DNA of 64,000 nt from Diadophis punctatus similis (GCA_023053685.1 JALIGW010000143.1:50001-114000), one strand, 5' to 3'; shown: positions 49,911 to 60,201, numbered from the stretch's first letter. Notes: a model not told the origin generated them from the sequence alone. Numbers and translations are program-made.

Positions 49911-50485
49911 CAGTGGTGAAATCCAAATCTTTTACTACCGGTTCTGTGGGCGTGGCTTGGTGGGCGTGGCAGGGGAAGGATACTGCAAAATCTCCATTCC
50001 CACCCCACCCTGGGGCCAGTCAGAGCAGGTGTTTACCGATTCTCCGAACTACTCAAAATTTCCGCTACCGGTTCTCCGAACTACTCAAAATTTCCGCTGC
50101 CGGTTCTCCGAACTACTCAAAATTTCCACTACCGGTTCTCCGAGCTACTCAAAATTTTCTCTACTGGTTCTCCGAGCTACTCAAAATTTTCTCTACTGGT
50201 TCTCCGAACTACTCAAAATTTTCGCTGCCGGTTCTCCGAACTACTCAAAATTTCCGCTGCCGGTTCTCCAAACTACTCAAAATTTCCGCTACCGGTTCTC
50301 TGAACTACTCAAAATTTTCGCTGCCTGTTTTCCGGACTACTCAAAATTTCTGCTACCGGTTCTCTGAGCTACTCAAAATTTTCGCTGCCTGTTTTCCGGA
50401 CTACTCAAAATTTCCGCTACTGGTTCTCTGAGCTACTCAAAATTTCCGCTACCGGTTCTCCAGAACCTGCTGGATTTCACCCCTG
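49911..50485. mobile_element. hAT-like MITE (ACCGGT subfamily) with internal minisatellite
   Basis: Starts CAGTGGTGAAATCCAA and ends GGATTTCACCCCTG. Flanks are imperfect (agtgtatc; actgtata one base further on). The subterminal segment is amplified into a 32-bp tandem array (next entry). Confidence 0.8.
50035..50470. repeat. 32-bp minisatellite inside a hAT MITE (~13 units)
   Basis: Unit ttctccgaactactcaaaat plus ttccgctaccgg, period 32 (for example 50,042, 50,074, 50,106). Variants ttttctctactgg and cctgttttccggac define sub-blocks. In family members at 30.3 and 57.6 kb the same unit is present once (accggtagcggaaactttga, tagttcagagaaccgg). Confidence 0.93.
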
Positions 50486-50504
50486 GACTGTATATTGAAT
50501 ATAG

Positions 50505-50852
50505 GGAGCCAGTTTGGCCTAATGCTGGCTGAGAAACCTGGAGACTGTGAGTTCTAGTCCCGCCCTAGGCATGAAAGCTGACTGGGTGAACTTGGGCTAA
50601 TCACCAGGAGACGGTGAGTTCTATTCCCCCCCTAGGCAAGAAAGCCAGCAGGGGGACTTTGGCCAATTACCAGGAGATCGTGAGTTCTAGTCCCATCTTA
50701 GGCAGGAAAGTATTCTGGGTGACTTTGGGCCAGTTACTCTTAGCCCAACTCACCTCAAAGGGTTGTTATGGGGAAAATAGGAGGAGGAAGGAAAATTATA
50801 GATATGTTCACCAGCTTGAGTTATTTGTAAAAGTAATAAAGGTGGGAAAAGA
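50505..50852 (+). mobile_element. tRNA SINE (second family), head-to-tail copy
   Basis: tRNA-like head gagccagtttggcctaatgc and gagaaacctggagactgtga; B-box-like gtgagttctagtcccgcc; three internal units; body with ctcacctcaaagggttgttatgg and ggaggaggaaggaaaattat; end near aaaagtaataaaggtgggaa. The best template for interpreting the minisatellite at 61.6 kb. Confidence 0.82.
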
Positions 50853-51110
50853 AGGGAGGGAGGGAGGGACGAAAGAGAAAGAAAGAAGGAAGGAAGGAAG
50901 GAAGGAAGGAAGGAGGGAGGGAGGGAGGGAGGGAGGGAAGGAAGGAAGGAAGGAAGGAAGGAAGGAAGGAAGGAAGGAAGGAAGGAAAGAAAGAAAACTG
51001 AAGGAGGGAAGGGAGGGAAGGGAGGAAGGAAGGAAGGAAGGAAAGAAAGAAAACTGAAGGAGGGAAGGAAGGAAGGAAGGAAAGAAGGAAGGAAGGAAGG
51101 AAGGAAAGAC
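50853..51110. repeat. (GGAA)n / GAAA array
   Basis: Purine-only on the plus strand with aagaaaactgaaggaggga repeated at about 50,990 and 51,046. Confidence 0.95.
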
Positions 51111-51590
51111 CATCTATTTTCCTATATGAATGGGTACCAAAGAATATTTTGGAGTGAGCTCATGAAAAAAAAAGGGCTAATATGAATCCTTTTCGTCAGC
51201 CTTAAATTCCTTAATTAAAAATATTGTTTTTCCTTTTTCTTAATGCCAGTTAAAAGCCTTTTTATGTGTTACCAGCACCACTGGTGACAATTTCCTATTT
51301 GGGTACACCTACTTTCTGCCAGGCTGAGGTAATAAAAAGAGTATTTTTTTTCAGTAAGAAATTTTCATTTAACGGCCCTCTTTCAAAGGTGGTCCGATCC
51401 TACCTGGAATCCCCATCAGGGGGCATCTTGACAGCCATAAAACCCAGAAAAGATGACCCACCTCAGACTGACTCTTTAACGCGAGACTGTAACTGGCTTG
51501 TTGACCAAAGGAACCTAACATTTTACAACCTCCTCTATTCAGATGTTTTGGAAAATCATCCCAGTGGCTAACAGGAAGCCAGTGAATTAT
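51111..51590. other. Unique-looking non-coding DNA
   Basis: No repeat family recognised. A 101-codon plus-strand frame at 51,266-51,571 has no domain I can name. Confidence 0.45.
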
Positions 51591-51599
51591 AGTTCAAAG

Positions 51600-51712
51600 A
51601 GGATTAGGGGACTGGAGGCTAAAATACGTGAAGGACGGTTGCAGGAATTGGGTATGTCTGATTTCATGTAAAGAAGGACCAGGGGTGACATGACAGCAGT
51701 CTTCCAATATCT
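51600..51712 (+). mobile_element. CR1 LINE internal fragment
   Basis: Plus-strand C-terminal coding region: gattaggggactggaggcta, ggacggttgcaggaattggg, ccaggggtgacatgacagca. Confidence 0.85.
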
Positions 51713-51929
51713 CTATCCTGGCCCTGTTTCTCCCACATTTTTACTCACTGTCAGCCAAGCGGTGGTATTGGCTTACCTTCCATACTGGTTCACAAATGTG
51801 AGCGCACGCGCACGCTCGCTTTGCTCGCACGTGCCACCTCCGCACTTCCACGCATGCGCTTTGCTCGCGCGCACGGCTTCAAATGTGCAGAAATAGGGAG
51901 TGGGGTGTGGGAGGAGGAGGAGGAGGAGG
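51713..51929. other. Non-coding spacer, part hAT-like
   Basis: Words such as gcgcacgcgcacgctcgctt at 51,800-51,880 resemble interiors of the GC-rich hAT-like MITEs, but no termini are seen. Confidence 0.35.
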
Positions 51930-51971
51930 ACTGTGAGGTCCTTGGTGCTCTCTGAGCTTGGTTGTTTTCTT

Positions 51972-52010
51972 GCAGACATTTCATAACCCAACTAGGTAAC
52001 ATCATCAGTG
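51972..52010 (-). ncRNA. PLE hammerhead-like motif with intact stem I
   Basis: Minus strand: stem I strand ttctAgca, CTGATGA, one extra T, stem II gttacc/ggttat, GAAA, T-G-TC, stem I return tgcAagaa. The gca/tgc and ttct/agaa pairs flank an A-A mismatch. Stem III is reduced to the 4-nt ATGT, so cleavage would need a dimer as in other minimal-stem-III hammerheads. Activity not established. Confidence 0.55.
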
Positions 52011-52376
52011 CTAGAAGGGAGTGGGGTATGTGAGGAGGACTTTGAGGTCCTTGGTGCTCTCTTGAACTGGGCTGTTTCCTTGCAGACGTTTCATGACCCA
52101 ACTAGGTAACATAACCAGTGCTAGAAGGGTGTGTGGTTCGCTCTCTGTTCACCTCAATCAAGGAATTACCAACTCAGACAAACAATCCAATTGTAAACAA
52201 CAGCCTAATCAAAGGAGCCAACCAGGAACACTCCCACTAACATTGACAGGGCAAGCCACTCAAACAGAGAGCAGACTCCACTCCCTTATAGCACTGATGA
52301 TGTAACCTAGTTGGGCCACGAAACGTCTGCAAGAAAACAACCACGCTCAGAGAGCACCAAGGAGCCCACAGTCCTT

Positions 52377-52444
52377 TTCCTCCTCCTCCTCCTCCTCCTC
52401 CTCCTCCTCCTCCTCCTCCTCCTCCTCCTCCTCCTCCTCCTCCT
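52377..52444. repeat. (CCT)n tract inside a PLE array
   Basis: About 22 units between hammerhead-like motifs, equivalent in position to 33,592-33,658. Confidence 0.95.
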
Positions 52445-52609
52445 CTCTGCAAACCCCACTCCCTTATAGCACTGATGATGTAACCTAGTTGGGCCACAAA
52501 ATGTCTGCAAGAAAACAACCAAGCTCAGAGAGCACCAAAGAGCCCACAGTCCTTTTCCTCCCCACCCCTTCTCCTCCTCCTCCTCTCTGCAAACCCCACT
52601 CCCTTCTAG

Positions 52610-52648
52610 CACTGATGATGCAACCTAGTTGGGCCACGAAACGTCTGC
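52610..52648 (+). ncRNA. PLE hammerhead-like motif with intact stem I
   Basis: Plus strand: ttctAgca, CTGATGA, then gcaacctagttgggccac, GAAA, CGTC, tgcAagaa. Stem I pairs as in the copy at 51,972. Stem II is weakened by ggcc in place of ggta. GAAACGTC leaves only the self-complementary ACGT as stem III. Confidence 0.5.
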
Positions 52649-52745
52649 AAGAAAACAACCAAGCTCAGAGAGCACCAAGGACCCCCTCACTTCAACCCTT
52701 GAGCTGCAAATATTCTCCTTTTATCGGTACCAATCCTCTCTACCA

Positions 52746-53448
52746 CACACAAAATTCATAGGAGGCCTTTCATCCCTCCAAGATCCAGGTCCAATTCCCT
52801 TTCTTGGCGGCCATCATCCTCACAGAAAAGAGCGTTAATTGTTTCCAAGAGCGAACGTTGACCACACAAGAAGATTGGGTGGTAATGACGGTCTGTGGCA
52901 TGGTTTGTTCTCCTCCCTCACTTCCCTTACTTTCTGGACAGAGATGAGGAAGCGTGACAACAGTGTCTTCTTTGTGTCGTGCCCTGATGGAATGCCTCCT
53001 CACAATCAAGGCTGACCACAATACCACCTACTGGTGAGAACGGAGCTGACCAGGGCCACTTTATTGCTGACCGCAGTTGCTTTCAACTCCTGCAGCTGTT
53101 TCTCCTTTCGGGCGAGACCATGGAAGTTTATTGAGCAGCTGGCCGCCAAAAGCTACACGTTGTTCTCCAACTTGCTGGAGCCATGTTGAATTATAGAGAG
53201 GGGATGCCCAGTGATGCTGTTGGCTCTTGTTCTCTTCCCCAATGTTCGTCTCTACCCGTCGCAAAGTTTGGGAGGATGGGAAGAGGCCAAAGCCAATAAC
53301 CCACGCTGGAGGCCAAGTGGAGGCTCAGTTCCAGATTTCAAAGTTTCTACAAATGATCTACCTCACAGAGAAAGCTCTCTCTTTTCTCCTCTGCAAGAGG
53401 TAGACAAGCAAGGAACATTTAGGATGGTTCCTGAGGACATGAGGCTTG
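52746..53448. other. Unique-looking non-coding DNA
   Basis: No repeat family or exon recognised. Confidence 0.5.
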
Positions 53449-53604
53449 GGTAACAGAGTAACAGAGTAACAGAGTTGGAAGGGACCTTGTAGGTCATCTA
53501 GTCCAACCCCCAACCCCCCCGCTCAAGCAGGAATCCCTACACCTACACCATTTCCGACAAATGGCAGTCCAATTTCCTCTTGAAAGTCTCAATTGTTGGA
53601 GCTC

Positions 53605-54101
53605 TCACAACCTCTGAAGGCAACTTCTGTTCCACTGGTTGATCGCTCTCACTGTCAGAAAATTTCTCCTTATTTCCAGGTTGAATCTCTCCTTGGTCAG
53701 TTTCCATCCATTATTCCTTGTCTGGCCTTCGGGTGCTTTGGAGAATAGCTTGACCCCCTCCTCTCTGTGGCAGCCCCTCAAATATTGGAACACTGTTATC
53801 ATATCTCCCCTGGTCCTTCTCTTCACTAGACTGGCCATGCCCAGTTCCTGCAACCGTTCTTCGTATGTTTTAGCCTCCAGTCCCCTAATCATCCTGGTTG
53901 CTCTACTCTGCACTTTCTCTAGAGTCTCGACGTCTTTTTTGTAGTGTGGTGCCAAAACTGGATGTAGTACTCTAGGTGTGGTATAACTAGGGCTTTATAG
54001 AGTGGTATTAGTACCTCCCTAGACCTAGATTGTATCCCTCTATTAATGCAGCTTAGGATTGTATTGGCTTTTTTGGCTGCAGCTGCACACTGCTGGCTCA
54101 T
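53605..54101 (-). pseudogene. CR1 ORF2 C-terminal region
   Basis: '[18 protein letters not shown]', 'REVLIPLYKALVIPHLEYY' and, in a second frame, '[20 protein letters not shown]', '[18 protein letters not shown]', '[12 protein letters not shown]'. A frameshift at about 53,920-53,955 separates the parts. Confidence 0.9.
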
Positions 54102-54299
54102 ATTTAGCTGGTTGTCTACTAATATTCCAAGATCCCTCTCTTAGTCACTGCTATTGAGTGTGGTTTCATCCAGTTTGTATATATATATTTGGTTTTTCTT
54201 ACCTAAGTGTAGGACTTTACTTTTCTCTGCATTGAATTTCATTTTATTAGATAGGGCCCAGTGTTCAAGTCTGTCAAGATCCATCTGGATCTTGAGCCT

Positions 54300-55292
54300 G
54301 TCCTCTATTAGCTATTAGGTGTTAGCTATTCCTGCCAGCTTAGTATCATCTGCAAATTTGGTTAGTTCCCCTTCTATTCCCTCATCTAGGTCATTTATGA
54401 AGATATTAAAGAGTACTGGGCCTAAGACGGAACCTTGTGGTACCCACTGCTTACTTCTCTCCATGTAGACTTAGACCCATTGAAGACTACTCGTTGAGTA
54501 CGGTTAGTCAGCCAGTTGTGAATCCATCTGGTTGTGTAGCTGTCTATCCCGCTTTTTTCTAGCTTATGAAGGAGTAGGTTGTTGTCTACTTTGTCAAATG
54601 CTTTGCTAAATTCTAGGTATATTATGTCTACTGCATTTCGCTGGTCTACTAATTTGGTCACAGTGTTGAAGAATGAAATGAGATTGGTTTGGCATGATTT
54701 GTTCTTAACAAACCCGTGTTGGCTGCTGGTTATTACTTTACATGTTTCTAGGTGATGGCAGATCTGTTTTTTAATTATCTTTTCCAGTATTTTCCTGGGT
54801 ATTGATGTTAGGCTGATTGGTCTGTAGTTTCCTGGGTCTGTTTTTTTTTCCTTTTTTGAAGATGGGAACCACATCAGCTCTTTTCCAGTCCTCAGATAGT
54901 TCCCCTGTGTTCCAGGATTTGTGGAAGATGTGGTGCAGTGGTTCTGAGATGACATCTGCTAGCTCCTTTAGGACTCTGGGATGTAATCCGTCTGGTCCTG
55001 GTGATTTGTATTCGTCAAGTTCAGACAGGTAATCGCTTACTGGTTTTTTGCTTATGTTAATTGTTGTTTCCAGTCTGTTTTTTGCAGTTGTGTTTCTGGT
55101 TAGTTGGGCGGCAGTTTCTTTCCGCGTGAAGACCGATGCAAAGAATGAGTTAAGCAACTCTGCCTTCTTTGTGTTGCTTGTTACTTCTTTGTTGTCTTCT
55201 CTCTTTAGTGGACCAACTGTTTTCTTGATTGTTTTCTTGTTATTTATGTGTTGGAAGAAACTTTTTTTTATTATCTTTGACTTTTGTTGCAA
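54300..55292 (-). pseudogene. CR1 ORF2 reverse transcriptase core (frameshifted)
   Basis: Motifs in order: 'KSPGPDGLHPRVLKELA', 'WKRADVVPIFKKGKK', 'NYRPISLTSIP', 'SSQHGFVKNKSCQTNLI', 'IIYLEFSKAFDKVDN', then PQGSVLGP- and [13 protein letters not shown] motifs (FADD at about 54,345-54,356) in other frames. Frame changes near 54,780-54,950 and 54,430 plus a TAA near 54,310 disable it. All catalytic aspartates are still encoded. Confidence 0.92.
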
Positions 55293-56282
55293 GTCTTTGT
55301 TCGTTCTGGGCCTTTCTTGTCCTGATTTTTTCTTTACAGATTCTGGCTATCTGTTGATACTCTGCCTTAGTTATGTGTCCCTCTTTCCATTTTTTGTATT
55401 TGTCCTTTTTTTCATTCAATTTGTCGATGAGGTCTTTGTGCAGCCATGCTGATTTCTTCTTGGATTTCTTGTTTTTCTTTCTCATCGGTATTGTGATGTT
55501 CTGGGCTTTTTTAATCGTGGTTTTCAGAGTTTCCCATGCTTCTTGAGTTGTTTTTCCCTTTAGGACTTTCATCCAAGGAATCTTTCCCAAGTTTTCTCTG
55601 AGTTTATTAAAATCAGCTTTTTTAAAATCTAAGACTTTGGTGTCGCTGTGTTGAATTGTTTGTGTTTGTGTTATGTTGAATTCTAGTATAACATGGTCAC
55701 TCTCACCCAATGTTCCTGCAGTTTCAACTCCTTCTATCACTTCTTCTCTGTTTGTAAGTGTTAAGTCCAGTATGGCTGTCCCTCTAGTTCCCTCCTCTAC
55801 CTTTTGGACAACAAAGTTGTCAGCAAGGTTGGTTATGAACCTATTTGATTTCTCACTTGGTGTAGGATTAGTTTTCCAGTTGATATTTGGGTAGTTGAAG
55901 TCCCCCATTATTACTGCAGTGTGTTTCCTACATATGTTCTTTAGTTGGTTGGCAAAAAGGATATCCATTTTTTCTGCTTGATTGGGTGGCCTATAGTACA
56001 CTCCTATTGTCATGTCATTTTTTTTTCTTTTATGTTGACCCATATGCATTCTAGGGGGTTTTCTTCTTTGGTTACATGTAGCTCTGTAGCAACATAGTGG
56101 TCCTTTACATACAGTGAAACTCCACCTCCTCTTTTATGTGTTCTGGTTTTTTTGAAGAGTTTGTATCCTTCTATCAGTATGTTGCAGTCGTGTGTTTCAT
56201 CCCACCAAGTTTCTGTTATTCCAACTATGTCATGTCTATCTTCATGCATTAATATTTCAAGTTCAAGTTCAAGGTTCCTCAA
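55240..56282 (-). pseudogene. CR1 ORF2 endonuclease domain (frameshifted)
   Basis: Motifs seen in order: 'DIVGITETWWDE' (catalytic Glu), 'RGGGVSLYVKD', 'IGVYYRPPNQ', 'VIMGDFNYPNINW' (catalytic Asp/Asn), 'LDLTLTNREEVI' and 'ESDHVILEFNI' (catalytic Asp-His). One frameshift lies near 56,010-56,050; otherwise the domain reads through. It would nick target DNA in an active element. Upstream ORF1 is absent. Confidence 0.92.
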
Positions 56283-56287
56283 AGGTA

Positions 56288-56867
56288 GTGTTGTGGTTCG
56301 CCCACAGCTTGTGCAGCCTGGGCCTTTGGAACCTTCAGTACCTCTTGGCAGTGCTGAGAAGGGAGGGGCTACTCCTTTCCTGAATGCAAGAGCACGCAGG
56401 GCTGCTAAGAGGCAGGAAGGTTTACTCCAGAGGAGGTCTACTCGGGAGTAAGGCTTGGGGCTAATTGGCCACTCCCCTAGTCTATTTAAGGTCATCAGTT
56501 GCAGCGAACAAGCTGCAGAGAACAACGTTTGAAAAAGAGACCTGTCTGATCATAGCTTGCTCCATGACTCTTCTTTTGGCATTCTCTGCATTGGCTTGGA
56601 TTATCAAGGACAAATTTCTAGGAACTTTGCCAACTCTTGGAAACCCCGTAAGATAAACAGACTCAATTGCTCGTCATTGTCTTCGAAGTCTTTGAACTGA
56701 TACCAGCTGTTAATGAAGATTAATTGATAGCTGGTCGCTTGCTGATATCGGTTTGTTTGTAAATTGGTGTGTGCATCTTGTTTACTACTAAGACGTTTTA
56801 TTAGTAGCCTTTGTTTCATTAAATCAGTGTGTATGAACTGCTTGTGTGGTTGTGTGCTTCGTGGGGA
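56288..56867 (+). repeat. LTR-like segment (candidate solo LTR)
   Basis: Begins TGTTGTGGTTCGCCC and ends GGGGACAGAACA, so TG...CA edges are present. It contains tctatttaaggtcatcagtt, a possible TATA-type promoter followed by a purine-rich leader, and tttcattaaatcagtg as a possible AATAAA variant. No clear target duplication, and no coding region next to it. Could instead be part of another retroelement. Confidence 0.4.
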
Positions 56868-57604
56868 CAGAACACGTGGAGCCTCTAACTAGTTGGGAGT
56901 GGTTTTCCAGGTTGACTCATTTTGACTGTTCTCCAGACAGTTTGGAGTGTTCTCCATTTAAGGTGATCATTTGGGCTTTCTGTGAGCTTGGGCTTTCTAT
57001 GAACAATGAGGTGCTGGCATGCTTTCGTTCTCTCCTTGGCTCTCTTCGGTTCTCAGCGCTGACTCCTGGCTTAACCTCTCAGAAGAACATTGTCAACGTT
57101 CCGACTGACAAACCCAACCAAAGCAAGCACGGCCGAGACGATCCAATCTCTTAATGCAAAACTTTATTGAGTATATCATTTCGGCACAGATGAGGGCAAA
57201 ACCAGATCTCACTAATTCCTGCACAAACCCACATATTTAAAGTATAGATTCTCCCTTCCCCTGTTAGACCAGGTCACCTTGTCCAATTAAGTCTCATTGT
57301 ATTGTTATGAGAAAAAGTCTTTGGCTCTGGCAAACACCTGCCAAAGTGTCCTTGGTTCTCATAGCTGTCTTCTTGATGTCTGGAGCCTATATTCCATCTC
57401 CCCTTTCCCTCTCCACTAGTTTGTTGGCAAGCTGAGAAGCTAAAACAGCTGCAACAGCAAAAGCTCACTTCAAAACTTGACAAATATCTTGTTCTGGACA
57501 ATCTAGTCTTTTCTATTGCTTAAAACTAGCCTGAAATAAGGCATTGTTTCCATGCTCTGCTGTTTCCGGATTTAATAGTTTTCACTTTTCAACAACCTCC
57601 CCAA
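56868..57604. repeat. Unclassified, partly repeated non-coding DNA
   Basis: 57,150-57,215 shares a motif with 34,860-34,915 (aacttta-ttga-ta-atcat...ggcacagat), so part of the stretch is an interspersed repeat, perhaps an LTR fragment given the AATAAAGTT word on the minus strand. The rest is unassigned. Confidence 0.4.
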
Positions 57605-58356
57605 GTGTTGGGTCCTTGGTGTTTTCTGAGCTTGGTTCAGGGGTGAAATTCAGCAGGTTCTGACAGGTTCTGGAGAACCGGTAGTGGAAATTTTGAGTAG
57701 TTCAGAGAACCGGCAAATACCACCTCTGGCTGGCCCCAGAGTGGGGTGTGAATGGAGATTTTGCAATATCCTTCCCCTGCCACGGCCACCAAGCCATGCC
57801 CACAGAACCGGTAGGGAAAATTTTTGAATTTCACCTCTGGCTTGGTTGTTTTCTTGTAGGTGTTTCATTACCCAACTAGGGAACATCATCAGTGCTAGAG
57901 AGAAGTGGTGTTACTCTCGGTTTATATACCTTATAAACTTGCCTTATCAATGTTGGTGGGACTGTTCTTGGTGGTTAGGCTATTGTTTACTATTTGATTA
58001 TTTGTCTAGTATTGATCTTGATATTCATTTTTGCTTATCTGGGTATTGACTGATGGCCAGGAGGTGTTTTACCTTTTTGATTGTCTCTTTTTAATGGTGT
58101 GTAGCTGTTGTTTATCTCAATGTGCCTGTTGATGGCCGATTTGTTTGAGTGCCAGGATTCCAGGAATTCTCTGTCGTTTTTTGACTTGGCTGGTCTAGGA
58201 TACTTACCATTTCGCAGTTGAAACTATGGTTGAATCTGTCCACATGTTGTACAGTTTTCATCATGTCTTCTGACTCCAATTGGTGTTCATTGATGTGTTC
58301 TGCTAGTTTTCTGCCTGTTTGTCGTACATAGCAGCCTTTGTAGTTTGTCCTAAATT
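57605..58356 (-). mobile_element. Penelope-like element with GIY-YIG end, split by a hAT
   Basis: Minus strand: GIY-YIG-like remnant at about 58,110-58,350 ('CYVRQTGRKLAEHINEHQ'-type text), spacer with gtgccaggattccaggaatt, then the hammerhead-like motif at 57,857-57,895 (CTGATGA, stem II gttccc/gggtaat, GAAAC, then ACC where GTC is expected). A hAT lies at 57,638-57,839 and a BovB breaks the 5' side. Coding end then motif, as at 28-29 kb. Confidence 0.78.
57638..57839. mobile_element. hAT-like MITE, 202 bp, perfect 8-bp TSD
   Basis: Flanked by gcttggtt (57,630-57,637 and 57,840-57,847), which is PLE sequence. Starts CAGGGGTGAAATTCA, ends TGAATTTCACCTCTG. Short version of the ACCGGT subfamily. 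Confidence 0.95.
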
Positions 58357-59156
58357 GTTGTTGTTGTCAATAGCGAAGTCATGTCCGACCCATTGCGACC
58401 CCAGGGACAACGTTCCTCCAGGCCTTCCTGTCCTCTACAATCCTCTGGAGTCCATTTAAGCTCACACTTCAGTGACTCCATCCATCCACCTCATTCTCTG
58501 CCGTCCCCTTCTTCTTTTGCCCTCAATCTTTCCCAGCCTTAGGCTCTTCTCCAGTGAGTCCTTCCTTCTCATTAGGTGGCCAAAGTATTTGAGTTTCATC
58601 TTCAGGATCTGGCCTTCTAAAGAGCAGTCAGGGTTGATCTCCTCAAGGACGGACCGGTTTGATCACCTTGCAGTCCAAGGGACTCGCGGGAGTCTTCTCC
58701 AGCACCAGAGTTCAAAGGCCTCCATTCTTTGGCGCTCAGCCTTCCTTATGGTCCAACTTTCACAGCCATACATTGCAACTGGGAAAACCATAGCTTTGAC
58801 TATACGCACTTTTGTTGGCAGGGTGATGTCTCTGCTTTTTAGTATGCTGTCTAGATTTGCAATGGCTTTCTTCCCCAGGAGCAAGCGTCTTTTAATTTCT
58901 TGGCTGCAGTCCCCATGATGATCTTGGAGCCCAGAAAAATAAAATCTGTCACTACCTCCATTTCTTCCCCATCTATTTGCCAGGAATTGAGAGAGCCGGA
59001 TGCCATGATCTTAGTTTTCTTAATGTTGAGTTTCAAGCCAACTTTTGCACTCTCCTTCTTCACCCGCATCAAGAGGTTCTTTAGTTCCTCTTCACTTTCT
59101 GCCATTAGAATGGTATCATCTGCATATCTGAGGTTGTTGATATTCTTTTGTTTTAC
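58357..59156 (-). mobile_element. BovB (RTE-clade) LINE 3' part with target duplication
   Basis: Plus-strand text includes catgtccgacccattgcgac and ctgtcctctacaatcctctg, hallmark BovB sequence. The minus strand encodes the RT palm ('NNLRYADDTILMAESEEELK', YADD at about 59,115-59,126), 'NIKKTKIMAS' and 'LPTKVRIVKAMVFPVAMYGCESW'. Flanks ttgtcctaaatt (58,345-58,356) and ttgccctaaatt (59,157-59,168) match at 11 of 12. 5' truncated just upstream of the YADD box. BovB is the presumed driver of the Sauria SINEs. Confidence 0.93.
58663..59156 (-). pseudogene. BovB reverse transcriptase C-terminal part
   Basis: Two overlapping minus-strand frames (58,851-59,156 and 58,663-58,884) carry the YADD catalytic box and the downstream thumb/connection region. 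A frameshift near 58,860-58,890 separates them; fingers and endonuclease are missing. Confidence 0.85.
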
Positions 59157-59168
59157 TTGCCCTAAATT

Positions 59169-59565
59169 AAGCAATTAAGCAATGTTACTCTCTGGAGCAG
59201 CAAATGATTAAAATCTTGAAAGATAAGATTATTATTTTTTAAATCTAAAAACCTGACCATATTGACAAATCTCCAGGGTGCTGACTGACAAGAACTAGGA
59301 AATATTCCTCATCAAAGAATACAATTTTGCATCATCAATTTCGCAGCTACTAAGATTGTTGGCCGAGCAGGTACAAAAACAACCGGGGAAATGATTGAAG
59401 CCTGGAAAACGGCCCCTCGTCAGTCAACAACTTATCAGATATTTGGGAGCCGAGGGTTGGCAGCACAAAGAAACAACAGCCAATCGCCAGCCATCAACAC
59501 ACCAATCAACCAATAAGAAGGCACCACATAAATACGATTCATGGAATAGTCCAAAGCACATATTC
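59169..59565. other. Unique-looking non-coding DNA
   Basis: No repeat family or gene recognised. PLE sequence expected after the BovB is not evident. Confidence 0.45.
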
Positions 59566-59566
59566 C

Positions 59567-60128
59567 TATACCATTCCAGACAAGTGACTGTCCAGTCTTT
59601 TCTTAAAAACTTCCAGTGTTGAAGCACCCACAGCTTCTGGTGGCAAGCTGTTCCACTGGTTAATTGTCCTCACTGTTAGGAAGTTTCTCTTTAATTCCAG
59701 GTTGCTTCTCTCCTTGGTTAGTTTCCACCCGTTGTTTCTCATCTTGCCTTCCGGTGCTTTGGAAAATAATTTGACCTCGTCTTCTTTGTGGCAACCCCTC
59801 AAATACTACCATCATGTCCCCCCTAGTCCTTCTTTTCTCTAGATTGGCCAAACCCAAATCCTGCAACCGTTCTTCATATGTTTTTGTCTCCGGGCCTTTA
59901 ATCCTCTTAGTTGCTCTTCTCTGCAAGTTTTTTTCCAAAGTCTCAACATCTTTCGTGTAATCGAAAACTGGATGCAGGATTCAGACATGGCCTCCCTTAC
60001 TAAGGCTTTATGAAACAGTACTAATACTTCACGTGATTTTGATTCTGTGCCTCTGTTTATACAACTAAGGATTGTATTCGGTTTCTTTGGCTGCTCCTGC
60101 ACACTGCTGGCTCATATTTAAGTGATTG
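59567..60128 (-). mobile_element. CR1 LINE fragment without its 3' terminus
   Basis: Minus strand 'NQWNSLPPEAVGASTLEVFK', 'RATKRIKGPETKTYEERLQD', 'NTILSCINRGTESKSREVL'. The 3' UTR edge normally found before ctataccattccagacaa is missing, and a short deletion occurs around 59,805. Confidence 0.9.

Positions 60129-60200
<72 letters not shown>
60129..60200. repeat. (ACTT)n microsatellite
   Basis: About 17 units directly abutting the CR1. Confidence 0.97.

Positions 60201-60201
<1 letters not shown>

Larger units (their letters stand above)
51930..52745. mobile_element. PLE terminal cluster: two minus-strand and three plus-strand motifs
   Basis: Minus-strand hammerhead-like motifs at 51,972-52,010 and 52,082-52,120 face plus-strand motifs at 52,292-52,330, 52,471-52,508 and 52,610-52,648. 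Element sequence (gacagggcaagccactcaaa) lies between the two groups. The cores at 51,972, 52,292 and 52,610 keep CTGATGA and a GAAA; those at 52,082 and 52,471 are damaged. The array ends in the PLE tail (cccctcacttcaacccttga). Confidence 0.8.
53450..56284 (-). mobile_element. CR1 LINE, ~2.8 kb, endonuclease through 3' end
   Basis: The longest LINE copy in the window. From the 3' end: (TAACAGAG)n tail at 53,450-53,475, 3' UTR, RT C-terminal block at 53,605-54,100, RT core at about 54,300-54,960, linker at 54,770-55,290, apurinic-type endonuclease at 55,240-56,282. ORF1 and the 5' UTR are missing. At least three frameshifts and a stop break ORF2, so it is dead, though motif order is complete. 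CR1 retrotransposes by target-primed reverse transcription. Confidence 0.95.

Noticed and set aside
55048..55452. 134-codon plus-strand hydrophobic frame
   Set aside because: It is the antisense shadow of the CR1 endonuclease-RT linker; the apparent membrane segments come from lysine-rich codons read backwards.
56288..56867. Endogenous retrovirus
   Set aside because: Only LTR-like edges are visible; no gag, pol or env sequence and no primer-binding site could be shown, so only a candidate LTR is reported.
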